From Takakia lepidozioides (taxonomy: Eukaryota; Streptophyta; Takakiopsida; Takakiales; Takakiaceae): a DNA stretch of 64,000 nucleotides. The translations under genes and the position numbers were made by a program. The notes under the pieces were generated by a model. It made no database searches. It had not been told where the DNA came from and was given only the letters and a program-made list of their open reading frames with translations. The stretch lies in NCBI GenBank assembly GCA_030704615.1, contig CM060732.1:75437053-75501052 (forward strand). The letters are read 5' to 3'. Of the stretch, positions 46,311 to 57,859 are shown piece by piece (position 1 is the first letter of the stretch; every line of letters starts with the position of its first letter).

Positions 46311-48950
46311 ACAAACATCCAACTTCATTTTAGTATATCAATTTCAATTCTTCACACATGTGCCAACAACACAAGCTACTTTAGTCAATATATAAAGGAA
46401 GCCGGTTTGTTTGTTTTGTCACGTTGAGATGTCCCAAACCGAGGGGCCCCAGCCCTGATGCTTAGTGCCGTTGGAAAGCCCTCGATGAGGAGGGGTGCAC
46501 CAGCTTGGTCTCATTATTTTTGGACCTGCGGTGTGGGAAATATGAAATTTCAAATACTTTTGGTCGTTGGAAATTTCCGAAAAATAACAAAGTGGGCTTT
46601 CCTGGGACAATGATTGGATAAATGAAGCCTCGACAGGAGATATATCAATAATGATGGATATATTACTATTCAGTAAATTCATCGAAAAAAATAAATTGGT
46701 TTTTTCAATATATGAAGGAAGGTAGTTTGTTTTGTTTTGTTTTGTTTTGTAGCGTTGAGATCTTTCAAACCAAAACAAAACAAAACAAAACAAACAAACA
46801 AACTGTCTTGCTTCATATTTATCGCATTTCAAATACTTTTGGTCGCTAGAAATTCATGAAAAATAACAAAGTGGGCATTCCCGGATAATGTTGGTGCCTC
46901 GACAAGAGAGATATCAAGGGAAAGGTCTCCGGTTCAAATCTGTTCGTAGGCTCTGTGAAAAACAGTGATTAGACTTAGATGACGTAGATGATATTGGACA
47001 CTTGGCCAACGACGCCATAGGGTAGCCTAGAGGTCGCATTTGGGCCCTGACAATATAGGAGACGCACTTGGATACGTAGGAGATTGCACTTGGACTTAGC
47101 TTTTAATTCTTCACACATGGGCCAACGACATAGGGCGCTACACTAGAGGTCGCACTTGGGCCTCAACAAATGAGACGCATTGGATACATAGGAAATTGCA
47201 CTTGATCTTAGATTTTCAATTCTTCACACATGGGCCAAAGGTACTCGCTATCTTAGAGGTTGCACTTGGGCCTCGACATAGGAGACTCACTTGGATACAT
47301 AGAAGATCTTACACTTGGACTTAGATGACACTTGACACTTGGGCCCAGGGCACATGCTATCGCATTGGCCCTTGACATAGGAGACACACTTGGATACAGA
47401 GAGGATTGCACTTGGACTTAGATGCCATTGTACACTTGGGCCAACGGCACAGGCTACCCTAATGAAGCATGTTTGTTTGTTTGTTTGTTTGTTTTGTCAC
47501 GTTGAGATGTCCCAAACCGCGGGGCCCCAACACAGGTGTTTAGTACCGTTGGAAAGCCCTCGCCGAGGAGGGGTGCACGGGTTTTGTTTCATGATTTTTG
47601 GACTTGTGGTGTGGGAGATGTGGAATTTCAAGTAGTTTTGGTCGTCGGAAATTCGTGAAAAATAGCAAAGTGGGCTTTCCTAGGACAATGATTGGAACCT
47701 CGACGGGAGATATATCAATAATGATTGGATAATTACTACTCAATAAATTCATGAGAAAAAAATAAAAAATTGGGCCTTGACACGGAGACGTACTTGGATA
47801 CATAGGAGATTGCCCTTAGGCTTAGATGACACTGGAGACTGGGGCCTCTACATGGGAGATGCACTTGGATACATGAATAGAAGATTGCCTTTGGGCTTAG
47901 ATGGACCTCGACATAGGAGACGCACTTGGATACATAGGAAATTGCACTTGGTCTTAGATTTCAATTCTTCACACATGGGCCAACGGCATAGGCTACACTA
48001 GAGGTCGCACTTGGACTTCGTGACAAATAGCAAAGTGGGCTTTCCTGGACAATGATGTGGAGATTTCCCAAACTGCAGGGTCTCTGGAGACAGGGGATTG
48101 CACTTGGTCTTAGATCAGACATGGGCCAAATGCATAGGCTACCCTAGAGGTTGCACTTGGGCCTCGACATAGGAGACACACTGGGATACATAGAAGATCT
48201 TAAACTTGGGCTTAAATGGCACTCAACACTTGGGCCAATGTCGCAGACTACCCTAGAGGTCGCATTTGGGCCTCAACATAGGAGACGCACTTGGATACAT
48301 AGGAGATTGCACTTGGACTTAGATGACACTGGATACTTGGGCCAACGGCACACGTAAAAATAGCAAAGTGGGCGTTCCTGGAACAAACATTGGCCCTTCA
48401 TTTTGTCTTTTGTGCATATGGATGAAATGTAAATTGGGCTTTCTACAATATTGGCGTTCATAATATTGTCTATAGTGTTGTAGAGATCTCCCAAACCGCG
48501 GGGCCTTTGGCCACGATTTTAGTGCCGTTAGAAAGCCCTTAATGAGTAGGGTTGCATTGACTTGGTTTCACAAAATTTGGACCTACGGGCCAAGACTGAT
48601 GGAATTATGAACAAATTCGGTTGCTGAAAATTCAACTAAATTAGTGTTGGAAGGACACTGGAGGTTGCACTTGGGCTTAGATAGAGACCACAACTTTGGT
48701 ACCATTGGAAAATGAGTAAGGGTGCACCAACTTGGTTTTACAAATTTGGACCAATGGGCCGAGAATTCTAGAAATATGAATAATTTTGGTTGCTGAAAAT
48801 TCAACTAAATTATAAAATCAAGTGTTGGAATGACACTCGAGGTCGCACTTGGGCCTCTACCTGGGAGAAGCACTTGGATACATAGGAGATTGCACTTGGC
48901 TTAGATTTCAATTCTTCACACATGGGCCAACTGCACAGGCTACCCTAGTA
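46311..48950 (+). repeat. (TTTTG)n-linked repeat family and 100-bp-scale tandem repeats, right block
   Basis: Copies of the (TTTTG)n-linked unit lie at about 46,405-46,640, 46,735-46,960 and 47,470-47,720, with diverged ones near 48,480-48,600 and 48,690-48,800. Between them run tandem copies of a unit of about 100-130 bases with GAGACGCACTTGGATACATA, GGAGATTGCACTTGGACTTA, CTTGGGCCAACGGCAC and CTACCCTAGAGGTCGCA. At least eight recurrences lie between 46,970 and 48,930. No coding frame persists. Confidence 0.75.
46725..46795. repeat. Perfect 25-base (TTTTG)n inverted repeat
   Basis: GTTTG(TTTTG)4 at 46725-46749 and its exact complement at 46771-46795 flank a 21-base loop. This is a head-to-head arrangement of the pentanucleotide end of the repeat family. 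Confidence 0.85.
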
Positions 48951-50065
48951 ATGATAATAGAGAAGGTTAATACGTTTTCTTTTTCTTTTTCGGGTGGGGG
49001 AGGATTGAAGCCCTTTTTGAGCTTTTTTTCTTAAAGCTTTATTAATGATTATTGAAAATATGTCAATACTTGTAGAGGAAAGAAACATACAAGGTTCACA
49101 GTATTTGGCTTACGAGACTGTAGTCAGATGCAGAGTCGTAGAAGCCTGCGTGTCCTCGTCTGCTCCTATGCCTCGCTCCCCCGCTGTCCGGTCCCTGTAT
49201 CACCGTGTTGCTCAAGGGGGGGGGGGGGGGGGCGGGGGTGTGGTGTTGCGTCCTGAGTGCTCGATTGAGGTTTTAGAGGTGAACAAGCCTAGTAACTACT
49301 TCATTGTTTATCATCATTGAAGTTGCCTTGCATTGCAAGGACATTGGGTTGGTGGATGTCCAGTTCTGAGGTGGACAATCTAATTGGACTGCCGTGTAAT
49401 TAAGCGGCAGTCTGCGATGACATAGTTTTTACAGATGCTCAGAAGCTCATTACAAACGAGTCCTGAATTGACTGATTTAAAACGTCAGCAGTATGTACGT
49501 ATGTACAACATTTACACGTCGCAACCTCGAGATATTGGGTAAAAGCTCTCATAGCCTAGGCCGCAGAACTGATATCTTGCAGCATTACTTAGTGCTTGTG
49601 TACAGAGATGTAGTCAGTGAAGGAGAGTGCAGTTGTACAGTAGAAGAATGTCACGACCAAGAAAGAAACATGTATATCCTTTGCCAAACATTCATGATGG
49701 ATCTTAGCATCAGGTTTTTGAGGAGTGCCACCAGTCACTTCCGGAAGCTTCCAAAAGAAGGAGCCCTCTCACATATAGGCATCAACATGAAACCATGTCA
49801 TTCGGTCTTCGCAATGCAACTGCCAACTTCCAAACTTCGGGAGACTAACGGATGTTGTTCTCGGGAACCACCAACATGGGAATGCGCGCACAGTTTCACA
49901 GGCAATTGCAATGAAAACTCTGGGAGAGAAAAAAGTATTTACTGAGCGAGGGTCTGGGAAATCGTGAAAACTGGTTCGGGAGTTAAACAATGTATGAGAT
50001 CGAGATTGACAAGTATAAATCCCAGAGCACTGGTATACACTATACACTCATTTAAAGGTAATTCA
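48951..50065. other. Intergenic region 3' of the P450 gene
   Basis: It contains a run of 17 G at 49216-49232 and no recognised gene. Frames of 90-150 codons here lack similarity. The part next to 50,066 is probably the P450 3' UTR. Confidence 0.4.
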
Positions 50066-51876
50066 CTAGTGGGCAACTGTTGTATCAGAGTACAAATGGA
50101 GGGGTAGACGAGGAGTCGGCACCACCTTCAACCTCGTAGCCATAGGCATCGTCATGCCATGTCCTTCTGTCATATCTATATCCTTGTTCCCAGCAGGAAG
50201 TGACCAGTCAAAAGCCTGTAGCAATCGCGAGAGACATAACATGACGAAGCACTGCCCCAACGAGGCACCAGGGCACCCTCGCCTGCCCGCACCGAATGGC
50301 AAAATTCGAAACTCTGCTGGGTCTCTCAGATCCGCACTTTTGCCGCTATCGAGCCACCTCTCTGGTCGAAATTCCTCGGGTCTCTCAAAGACTTCTGGGT
50401 TTCGGCCCATGCCAAACACATTGATCAACACAGTGGTGTGCTTGGGTATATCGTAGCCAGCGATCTTGCTGGCCTCCATAGACGTGCGTGGAATCAAGAA
50501 CGCACCAACTGGATGCAGGCGGAAAGTCTCTTTCAGCACTGCCCTGAGGTACTGTAACTGATGTATATCGGATTCGCCAACTACGCGCTCCCGCCCACAG
50601 CAGAGCTCAATTTCGTCTTGCACTTTACGCTGAACTTCTGGATGTCTTACAAGCTCCGCCAGCGCCCACTCCATAGTCACCGACGAGGTGTCGCTGCCTG
50701 CAGCAAACATATCCTGTTGGAATTGCAAGAATCAAATGTTAACACCATTGCCACGAACCCAAATTGTTTGCTATGACTACAGGTCTATCAAAGGGAAGAA
50801 GCCGTGCTTTGCCAAATTCATAATCTACGTAATGGTATCTTCCAAGTTGCAGTGGTTCCGATTACAAAGTCCCGACTTCCACCCAACTGTGGCTATCCTC
50901 GTGAATTGCACGTGTTCAAAGGGGTCATGGTTCATACGAAAAGCAAGGCTTGACTTGTAGCGTCGCTCAAGTGCGGCTCTCCATTCTCCCCAGGCAAGGA
51001 CAAGAGCACGTCCACGAATTCATGACATTCAGCAGTCTCCTTCCTGCCCTTCAGGCAGTGGTCTCGAATGACCACGCCCATCGTCGCCGTCATCTTCTTT
51101 TGTAGCCGTTTCATTCGTCCCACAAAGCCTTGGCAGTCGAAGGGTCGTAACAAGGGAACGTAGTCCCCTATATTAAATACGCCCAGAAGAAAAAACGCTT
51201 CATGGAGTATGTCTATGAATGTTGCAGTTATCTCGGATGGCGATGAGCCCCCAAAGTACCTTGAGCCAAACAGCATCCGTGATATCACATTCGTCACAAA
51301 ACTCTCAAAATTCTCCCGCATATGCACTCCATCTCCATCCCCCTGCTTGCAAGTCTCGAACACCGTCCGGACCATGTCTTGAGCTTCTTCAGTCCTTTCT
51401 TTCCGGTAGCGCTCAATACGGCTGGGTGAGAGCAACTCCTGGACACACACTTTTCGCATGTCACGCCAGTGGGCGCCATATGGGCTCAAAGCTATGCCCG
51501 CACCATTGCCGGCAATGTACACAGCTTGTGCCATTTGTGGTCTTGAACAGAACACATGGTCTTGATCTTTGAGAAACTCTCTAGCTATTTCAGGACAATT
51601 GGTAACGGCTGTGGACACAGAACCAAGACGAAGGTACACGAGAGGTCCGTATTGTTTGGTGAACTCCACCATGCGTCTATGGGGGTACTCACCCAGCTGA
51701 AGTATGTTCCCCAGTACAGGCCATGGTCGAGGCCCCGGAGGAAGCTTGAAAGCTCTCCTGAAGAAACTACGACGTAAAAACACTAGAACAAGAAAAGTCG
51801 CTAGCACTGACTGCAGAGTTGTCACCCACTCCCTCGAAATGGTGAGTCCTGCAAACTGAAAGAGAGAAGAACCCAT
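50066..51876 (-). CDS. Cytochrome P450, CYP71 clan, 2 exons
   Basis: Exon 1 is 51876-50938 and exon 2 is 50713-50066; the phase-0 intron is GT-AG. The 528-residue product should be an ER-anchored haem monooxygenase of specialised or phenolic metabolism; the substrate is not predictable. Visible are the N-terminal membrane helix (LQSVLATFLVLVFL), the hinge KLPPGPRPWPVLGN, SPYGAHWRDMRKVC (helix C, WxxxR), the helix I oxygen motif AAGSDTSS at the start of exon 2, KETFR (ExxR), EFRPERW (PERF) and the haem loop FGAGRRGCPG with its Cys ligand. Length and the intron just before helix I fit A-type plant P450s. All catalytic residues are intact. Family assignment below clan level needs alignment. Confidence 0.93.
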
Positions 51877-51893
51877 GTCCAGATTGTTTGTAC

Positions 51894-51950
51894 CACCCTC
51901 TCAGGATAGAGAGGAGAGAGAGAGAGGGAGAGAGAGAGCGCTCATGACCA
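51894..51950. repeat. GA-rich microsatellite upstream of the P450 gene
   Basis: Interrupted (GA)n at about 51,909-51,939, within the presumed 5' UTR of the P450 gene. Confidence 0.7.
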
Positions 51951-51993
51951 AGTACGAAAGAGGCCCCATCCCCAATCAGCCCATAGAATGAAA

Positions 51994-52001
51994 CTATATA
52001 C
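51994..52001 (-). promoter_or_regulatory. Candidate TATA box of the P450 gene
   Basis: AGTATATAG on the minus strand about 120 bases before the ATG. Position is plausible, but the call rests on the motif alone. Confidence 0.35.
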
Positions 52002-52684
52002 TGTCTCTTCGTGTCAGGTGCAATGGAAGGGGGGGCCAAAGGCATCCTTTCCAGATGTACAGAACAGTGTTTTGTTTTGTTTTGTTTTCTAATAAAGTAG
52101 CTTTTGAATACATATAATCTCATGACTCAAATACAAATCAAGCCCAGTGCACCCCACGTCATGGGGAATCCACACTACTGGGCCATAGCTACCTTAACTA
52201 TCATCTTATATAACCTTCTTTATTTATTATTAAATAAAAAGGGGACTTACAAGAGGAGCATCTCCTTAATGTCCCTGCAACCCTCCTACAGTCAGATTGG
52301 ATCTCCAACATGTTTTTATCAAGGTTGCCAGTTGAAACAGTACAGTATAGAAGGTGGTGATGCAAAGGCTGCCTACTATGAAGTCATGAATGTCAGGGAC
52401 CAGGAATGAATCAGCCCAAACTGGCATTCCAGAGCTCCATCCAACTCAGCTACCAACTGGTGGTTATATAACTGATTGAGCAGAAAAAAAGAAAAAAAAA
52501 TCATTGTAAGGATATTGGAACTATCTATGGAGTATGGATATCATAGTGTAATAATACTTCTGGTATGGACTTTTGATACTTTATAGGCTATGATTGCAGC
52601 CGCCTTATTCGTTAGCTTTTGACCTTGTAGTCATCGTGGTAGGTAGAAAGTTGGCTTCTACCCTAGCGAGCCTACATAAGGGTA

Positions 52685-52820
52685 GCATGCACTAGAGCAA
52701 GCGGTTGGGTGATTGTGCCTTGTCCGTGCAAAACCCAGGTGATCAAGGTTCAAACTGTCCACCTTCTAACGCAAGGCTGTAGTGCTTCCGGATCAACAGA
52801 CAATATAATTTACACCTGCT
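52685..52820 (+). mobile_element. SINE candidate, copy 1
   Basis: ATGCACTAGAGCAAGCGG resembles an A box, and GATCAAGGTTCAAACTGTCC contains a B-box-like GGTTCAAACTG about 40 bases later. The following CCACCTTCTAACGCAAGGCTG and CTTCCGGATCAACAGAC recur in the copies at 54.4-54.5 kb and 55.2-55.3 kb. Confidence 0.5.
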
Positions 52821-53685
52821 TGAGGATTGGTCTCCTTTCTAGCACTTCATCCATTATCTTCCGTTTGGAAAATTGACATCTTTTAATGGCGGTAATTGGG
52901 GGAATGCGAATGCGATTGTCCAATCCACTGTTGAGTGGTTCTTTGCTTTATGTGGGAACATATGGTTCCCATTTGGAAGTTGGGGGCATGCTGGGGATCT
53001 GCAAGTGCAGGGTCTTGAGGGTCCCATTTACTTTACCTTTCCGTTTCATTGAGTTTCAAATTTTCCACCTTGGGCGGTTCTCAACCTGACACGTTCTTGT
53101 TGGTTTGAGAAGCAGCTAGTCGTGCATGTATGTCCATTCTTAACCAGATTTTTCTGAGCCACAGAGCCTCCGGTTCCTAGCGGCCCGGTTGTTTGAAAAA
53201 CAGTTGCAAAAAACAGTTCCCAACACCCCGAACAGGGTGAGTAGGTATACATTGGAATAAAATTAAAAATGTGTTGTTCTATTGTCATTATTTTTTTGTC
53301 ATCATCTGGTTGTACAAGGCCTTTTGCTAAATTATCGAATGATAGTATAGCCAATCAGTTGAGGAATTTAGTATAGCCGATTATGGCTTCAGCCATCTAT
53401 ATTGAAGCAAAAAAAACTTGCCAACAATTTGTGGGCCCACTAAGGTTCTATATTCTATGGTGTCACGCATCATCATGCGTCACCATACATAATCAGCGTT
53501 GTTGCCTTTTGGCCAGTGCTTCATCAGGAGGTTTTTCCATGTAATGGTTTTCATTTGTGCTCCTCAGCAAGTTCCCAATGGTGGCATTGCATGCACTGGT
53601 TACAAGGATATAGAACCAGGGTCTTAGTTACGCAGGCCAGAGTCCTCTCTCCCTCTCTCTCTCTCTAGACGTTGGCGTCACTCCT

Positions 53686-53745
53686 GAAAGGGGGCAGTAT
53701 TCGCAAGGGGAAAGGGGCTCTTGTTTACGCTAGCTTCGGTTGGCG
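53686..53745 (+). repeat. Dispersed 60-base motif, copy 1
   Basis: GAAAGGGGGCAGTATTCGCA and GGCTCTTGTTTACGCTAGCT align with GAGAGGGGCAATAGCC and GGCTCTTAGTTACGCCGGCT at 56,408-56,468; both are next to CT-rich runs. Confidence 0.5.
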
Positions 53746-54389
53746 TCATAGTTGACAATTCTGATAAAATTTTGGGGAAAAAAACAATCTTGGTTCCAGT
53801 TATTACTAGATTTATTGCTAAACATATCATCCAGTTCTGGTTAGTAGCAAAAACCTTGAATAACTGGTGGCTATTTAAAGATTATTTCTACGATTATTTC
53901 TCCAGATATTTCTTGTTTGGATACCCACTCGTGAATGGCTATATAGATAGGTTGGTAACCGCCTGGAGCTTGTTCCGGGTCAAAGAAATATTGATCCAAA
54001 CCTTTCCAAAGTCCAGGGATACCTGCATGGTTGACCTCTGCCAAAGCAAACCTAGCTTATGTCAGTCAACCAAATGTCTACTACGTTTGAAAAGATGCCG
54101 TCTTTCTAATGGTCATAACAAGGACAACAAGCTTCAGGCTCCAACCTCCCCCAAAGCTTCCAAAATCCCTAAATATCCACACATTAGGAGTCCACAATGT
54201 TTTTTTTAACCTTTTTTTTTTTTTAAAGTCGCTGGTAGATCCACGTATAAAATCTACCCAATGGCCATGTGGCAAGAATAATAAGATGGCATGTACAGAC
54301 AGGTGGCATATCTTGATGGGTGCACGTTGGTGTGATACCACACACACACATATATAACGCCTCCCAATGAAGCGTAACTATGGTGTCTC

Positions 54390-54545
54390 TTGATCTGAAG
54401 GGCTACTTCCGGCTGGAAGGCGGACAACTTGTGACACCAATCGGTGGATTGAACCCACAACCATTTCCGAAGTGGGCATGTGACCATTACGAGTGGGCTA
54501 CAACAAGACATACGATATTCCACCACTAGTGCATTAGAGCAAAAC
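54390..54545 (-). mobile_element. SINE candidate, copy 3 (minus)
   Basis: On the minus strand it reads ATGCACTAGTGG, TTGTAGCCCACTCGTAATGG (A-box-like), then GTGGGTTCAATCCACC (B box GGTTCAATCC) about 35 bases on, and CTTCCAGCCGGAAGTAGCCC TTCAGATCAAGAGAC. Order and sequence match copies 1 and 2. Confidence 0.5.
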
Positions 54546-55184
54546 AATTCAGATTCTATCCCCTCAAGTTCTTTTTACATGTAGTCGGTCGCTCAATGTC
54601 AGATCAAAATCTGACAATTTTTTGCAAGGAAAAACATATTGAATGTCAAATTGACCCAATGACTCCATTTTTATAGGTGCTGGTACAATGGATGACATCC
54701 AACATACACCTATGTGGCTCTGAAGTAGTTGTGAGATGACATTGTGCCCAAACCACTAGGGCTACCTATTCAAGATGCCTAAGAGAGGAAAATTCTGGAT
54801 GAAGCAAACTTTTTTTTAAGTTGTCATTTTATCTGTTGCCCAACCTTTGCCAAAGTTCTAAAGTCCCAAGGTGCCTGCCTGCCTCAAACGGCAATTGGCT
54901 CTCTTGCTTTGCTTTGCTTTCCTTTGCTTTGGCACAACATAAGAGGAAGGTAGGACTAGGGAGCATGACTCGGCACAACAATCAATCAGCACCTTGACAT
55001 GGTGTAAGGTATTTTGACCACATTTTCTCCATTGACTTGCATGTCTCCGCAAAGTCTCTCCCTACAAGAGAGCCAACAAATTGGTCATATCCAACATACA
55101 ACTTTATTGCTTTGAACTCAAGACCACTTGTATGGTCCCCTTGTATCTTGACCATCTAATCACTCGGTCATCACTTAGCCATAT
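54546..55184. other. Intergenic, nothing recognised
   Basis: Only a GCTTT microsatellite near 54,904-54,930 stands out. Confidence 0.4.
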
Positions 55185-55320
55185 GCTTGCACTAGAGCAT
55201 GTAGCCTAGACGTGGTTGAGAGTTTTGTGCATAAATTTAAGTGATCTAGGGCTCAAATTTTCCACCTTTCAACGGATGACGGCTGTCCTTCGGTACTAAG
55301 ATACACAATGATTTACAATT
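55185..55320 (+). mobile_element. SINE candidate, copy 2
   Basis: TTGCACTAGAGCATGTAGCC, GTGATCTAGGGCTCAAATTT, TCCACCTTTCAACGGATGAC and GGCTGTCCTTCGG align with copy 1 in order and spacing. The B box is diverged (GGCTCAAATTT). Confidence 0.45.
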
Positions 55321-55393
55321 CTTTCATGAGGTGTCCTCATTTCTTTTTTTCTCCTATTGGATATTTATCAACGCCTCTCATTGTTTAATAATA

Positions 55394-55992
55394 GGGTCAT
55401 GAATGCACGGGCGGCCCCCCCTTGGGGTGAGCTCATAAGCCCACCGCCCATTCACAGGGTCGACGAGATTCTGAAATTTTTCTTAAGTCCTTGTTAATCT
55501 ACTGTGGCGGACCTTCTAGCAGACTGGGCAGACCCTCCAACAGACCGACTCCAACCTTCTAGCAAACCCTCCAGACAGACGAGCGGACCAGCACCTCTAC
55601 AGCAGACTCTGGGCAGAGCCCCTCCAGCAGACCCTCCAAGCAGACCGAGCAAACCCCCCTCCAGCAGACCCTTCGACAAAATATATAATTAATAACACAC
55701 GTTACTACCACGGTATAACGTAACGAGATATGAACACCACACCTCGTGTTTATCATTCATTGCTCTTAACCACCACATTACCCAACGCTTTCTTTCTGCA
55801 TACCCTCGCAATAACTAATGCTTTATGTGCATATTGTGGGCCCCAACAAACTAGCCTATGTGTTTTGTAGGCCCAGCAAACCCGCTTGCCGGGGACAAAC
55901 CCAGCAGCAGACCGGCGGGTCCGAGTAAGGGCGCTCCCACCCTCTGCCACACGCGGGCCCGCCACAGCCACATGTGCGGGCATTCATGACCC
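55394..55992. mobile_element. 0.6-kb element with inverted ends (MITE-like)
   Basis: GGGTCATGAATGC at 55394-55406 and its complement GCATTCATGACCC at 55980-55992 are perfect inverted ends. The match extends outwards, imperfectly, through AATAATA/TATTATT and CTCATT/AATGAG, and inwards into CCGCAC-like bases. A TA dinucleotide flanks both ends. No transposase frame is present inside. The core holds CAGACC/CCAGCAGACC repeats at 55,515-55,680 and again near 55,870-55,910. Confidence 0.6.
55510..55690 (+). repeat. Degenerate CCAGCAGACC minisatellite
   Basis: Repeated CAGACC, CCTCCAGCAGACC and GCAGACCC(T)CC units form a C/A-rich tract inside the inverted-end element. Confidence 0.65.
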
Positions 55993-56012
55993 TATTATTG
56001 TTAAATGAGAAG

Positions 56013-57074
56013 CTTTATCATCACATTGACCAAGTGGCCCCCACTTCTTTATAGTTGGATTGAGCTGTCAGGCATGGTGTACAATAACTAAGATTTCTTT
56101 TATACCCCACGACAACCCTCCTTATCCGTCCTCACATTCAATCTTGTACACAAATCCTATTGTGAGCTCCCAAACGCCTTCACTTCCTACACTATTCTTA
56201 AACTTCTCTTTGTGACATGTGACAATCCACAACATTTCATATTTTTGACCTGCTCATGCTGCATGTTTTTTTTTTTAATTTTAATTTACGTTATCTACAA
56301 AAATACATACATATATGAACTAACTATTAGGTGTCCTATCATGACTAACCTCACAAACTGTAACCACTATCCAACTATGCACTATCCATGATAGGGCCCA
56401 CCCCCGAGAGGGGCAATAGCCTCAAGGCGAAGTGGCTCTTAGTTACGCCGGCTTTGGCCGGAGTCTTCTCTCTCTCTTATACACCATGATGTCTGCCATG
56501 AGTGGCCGAATGGAATCCCTATGGCATATGTTATCATTGCAAGGAGTAAGACACTAAGACCTACTTACAAGCATGGATGTTTGTGCTTAACATGCAAATG
56601 ACTAATGTGCATTTGCTTTGGCGTCCCAATGCGTTCATGGAGGACGATGCAAATGCTGAAATAAACGCAATCGAGTCAATTTTTCTTCTTCTCGGGACTG
56701 TCATACACCATGCACATATTGTGGTGCAATGAAATTACATGAATTGTTGTATCAACTGCCACCCACGTTTTATATGTCATCCAGACAATGCATTTAGGGT
56801 TCTCATTTCTCTCGAAATTGAGCAGGTCTATTAAGAAAGACTCTATTTATCTTTTGTATTTGTGGCATGTCCAAAGAGCATGATTGAAAAATATTGTCTC
56901 CAAGATAAGAACCTGCCATGCGCCCCAACATTTTATATGATTTGGGGGGAAATTATATACGATTCTCGGGGGATATCTTGCGACGCTGTTGTTACATGGG
57001 CTGTATACAAATTTACTAGCAAGGGGAGAAAGTATCCAACTAAGAAGAGTTCCTACATTACCTAGAGACGTAAT
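56013..57074. other. Intergenic, relic sequence
   Basis: Holds the second copy of the 60-base motif (56,408-56,468). A 67-codon plus frame at 56862-57065 (MACPKSMIEKYCLQ...) directly precedes the transposase relic and may be a decayed part of it; I do not recognise it firmly. Confidence 0.35.
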
Positions 57075-57726
57075 GGTTGCCGAAGGCAAAGATGTAAATC
57101 ATGGCTTCTCGAAAAATACCGCATGCATCACAAAACACAAATGCAGCAATTGAGGCACATCACAACAATTTGAAAGCCCAACTTCACACCACAAACAACA
57201 TCCTCATGAGCTGTCGTGTTGATGGGCTAATCTCAAAGCTTGTGGGGATGTGCTCGTTCATTACTGGTACATGATTCAATTAATGACATATGGCTTTACT
57301 CGTAACAAACGGCAGGATGGATTGTATGCAACTTCATTCTAGCTGCCTACGACATCCTAGATCCAAATGTGGAGTTGTCCAAAGCAACTGGTGCTGCTGC
57401 TCTTTTGAAATATGCACATTGGCCAAACATAATGTACACTGTTCATAAACCGGAATCAAAGTGGCCGGCATGTTGTGACTGCACTTGGGCACATAAAAGA
57501 AAATTTGTGCGTTCACCAAGTGAAAGTTTTGCAAATGCTTCATCCGCACTTGGAGGATGATCTCATCGCTAAGTATTGTGGTTTGTTACTCGGAACCGAA
57601 GAAGGGGGCCTCCATAGACTGATTATAGGCCCAATTTCCCATATACTGGAGTCACTATCCAAAATGAAGGCACGACTGTTTATGAAGACACTAGCCCAGC
57701 TCTGCACAAAACCATCTCTGTCGTAA
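57075..57726 (+). pseudogene. SWIM-finger transposase relic (MULE-like), copy 1
   Basis: Broken plus frames read KIPHASQNTNAAIEAHHNNL then KAQLHTTNNI near 57,105-57,190, a Trp-Tyr region, VHKPESKWPACCDCTWAHK near 57,445-57,500 and, in the next frame, NLCVHQVKVLQMLHPHLEDD followed by LIAKYCGLLLGTEEGG. The CxC...CxH arrangement is a SWIM zinc finger, and NTNAAIE with the downstream SWIM is known from transposase-derived plant proteins. Stops and a frame change within the finger show it is dead. Confidence 0.65.
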
Positions 57727-57859
57727 AGCACAGGAGGGGGAGATGAGAGGAGACTAAATTGCCTCTGCAGCCTCCGTATAATATGACAACTCAAAATCTG
57801 TTTGCAAGTTTTCCCCAAAAAAATAATAATAATAATAAAATCCGGTTTTTTTTCTTTGC

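Larger units (their letters stand above)
52002..54389. other. Intergenic region with short repeats
   Basis: Contains a (TTTTG)4 run near 52,070, a SINE candidate at 52,685-52,820 and a repeat block at 53,686-53,745 that recurs at 56,408-56,468. No gene recognised. Confidence 0.4.

Noticed and set aside
32401-48950. CRISPR-like regular repeats
   Set aside because: Units are long, variable and plant-type tandem/dispersed repeats; no spacer structure, and this is a eukaryotic genome.
49493-49945. 150-codon plus frame 3' of the P450 gene
   Set aside because: No recognisable motifs; composition like surrounding non-coding sequence.
53721-54209. 162-codon plus frame
   Set aside because: No recognisable domain or motif; likely chance.
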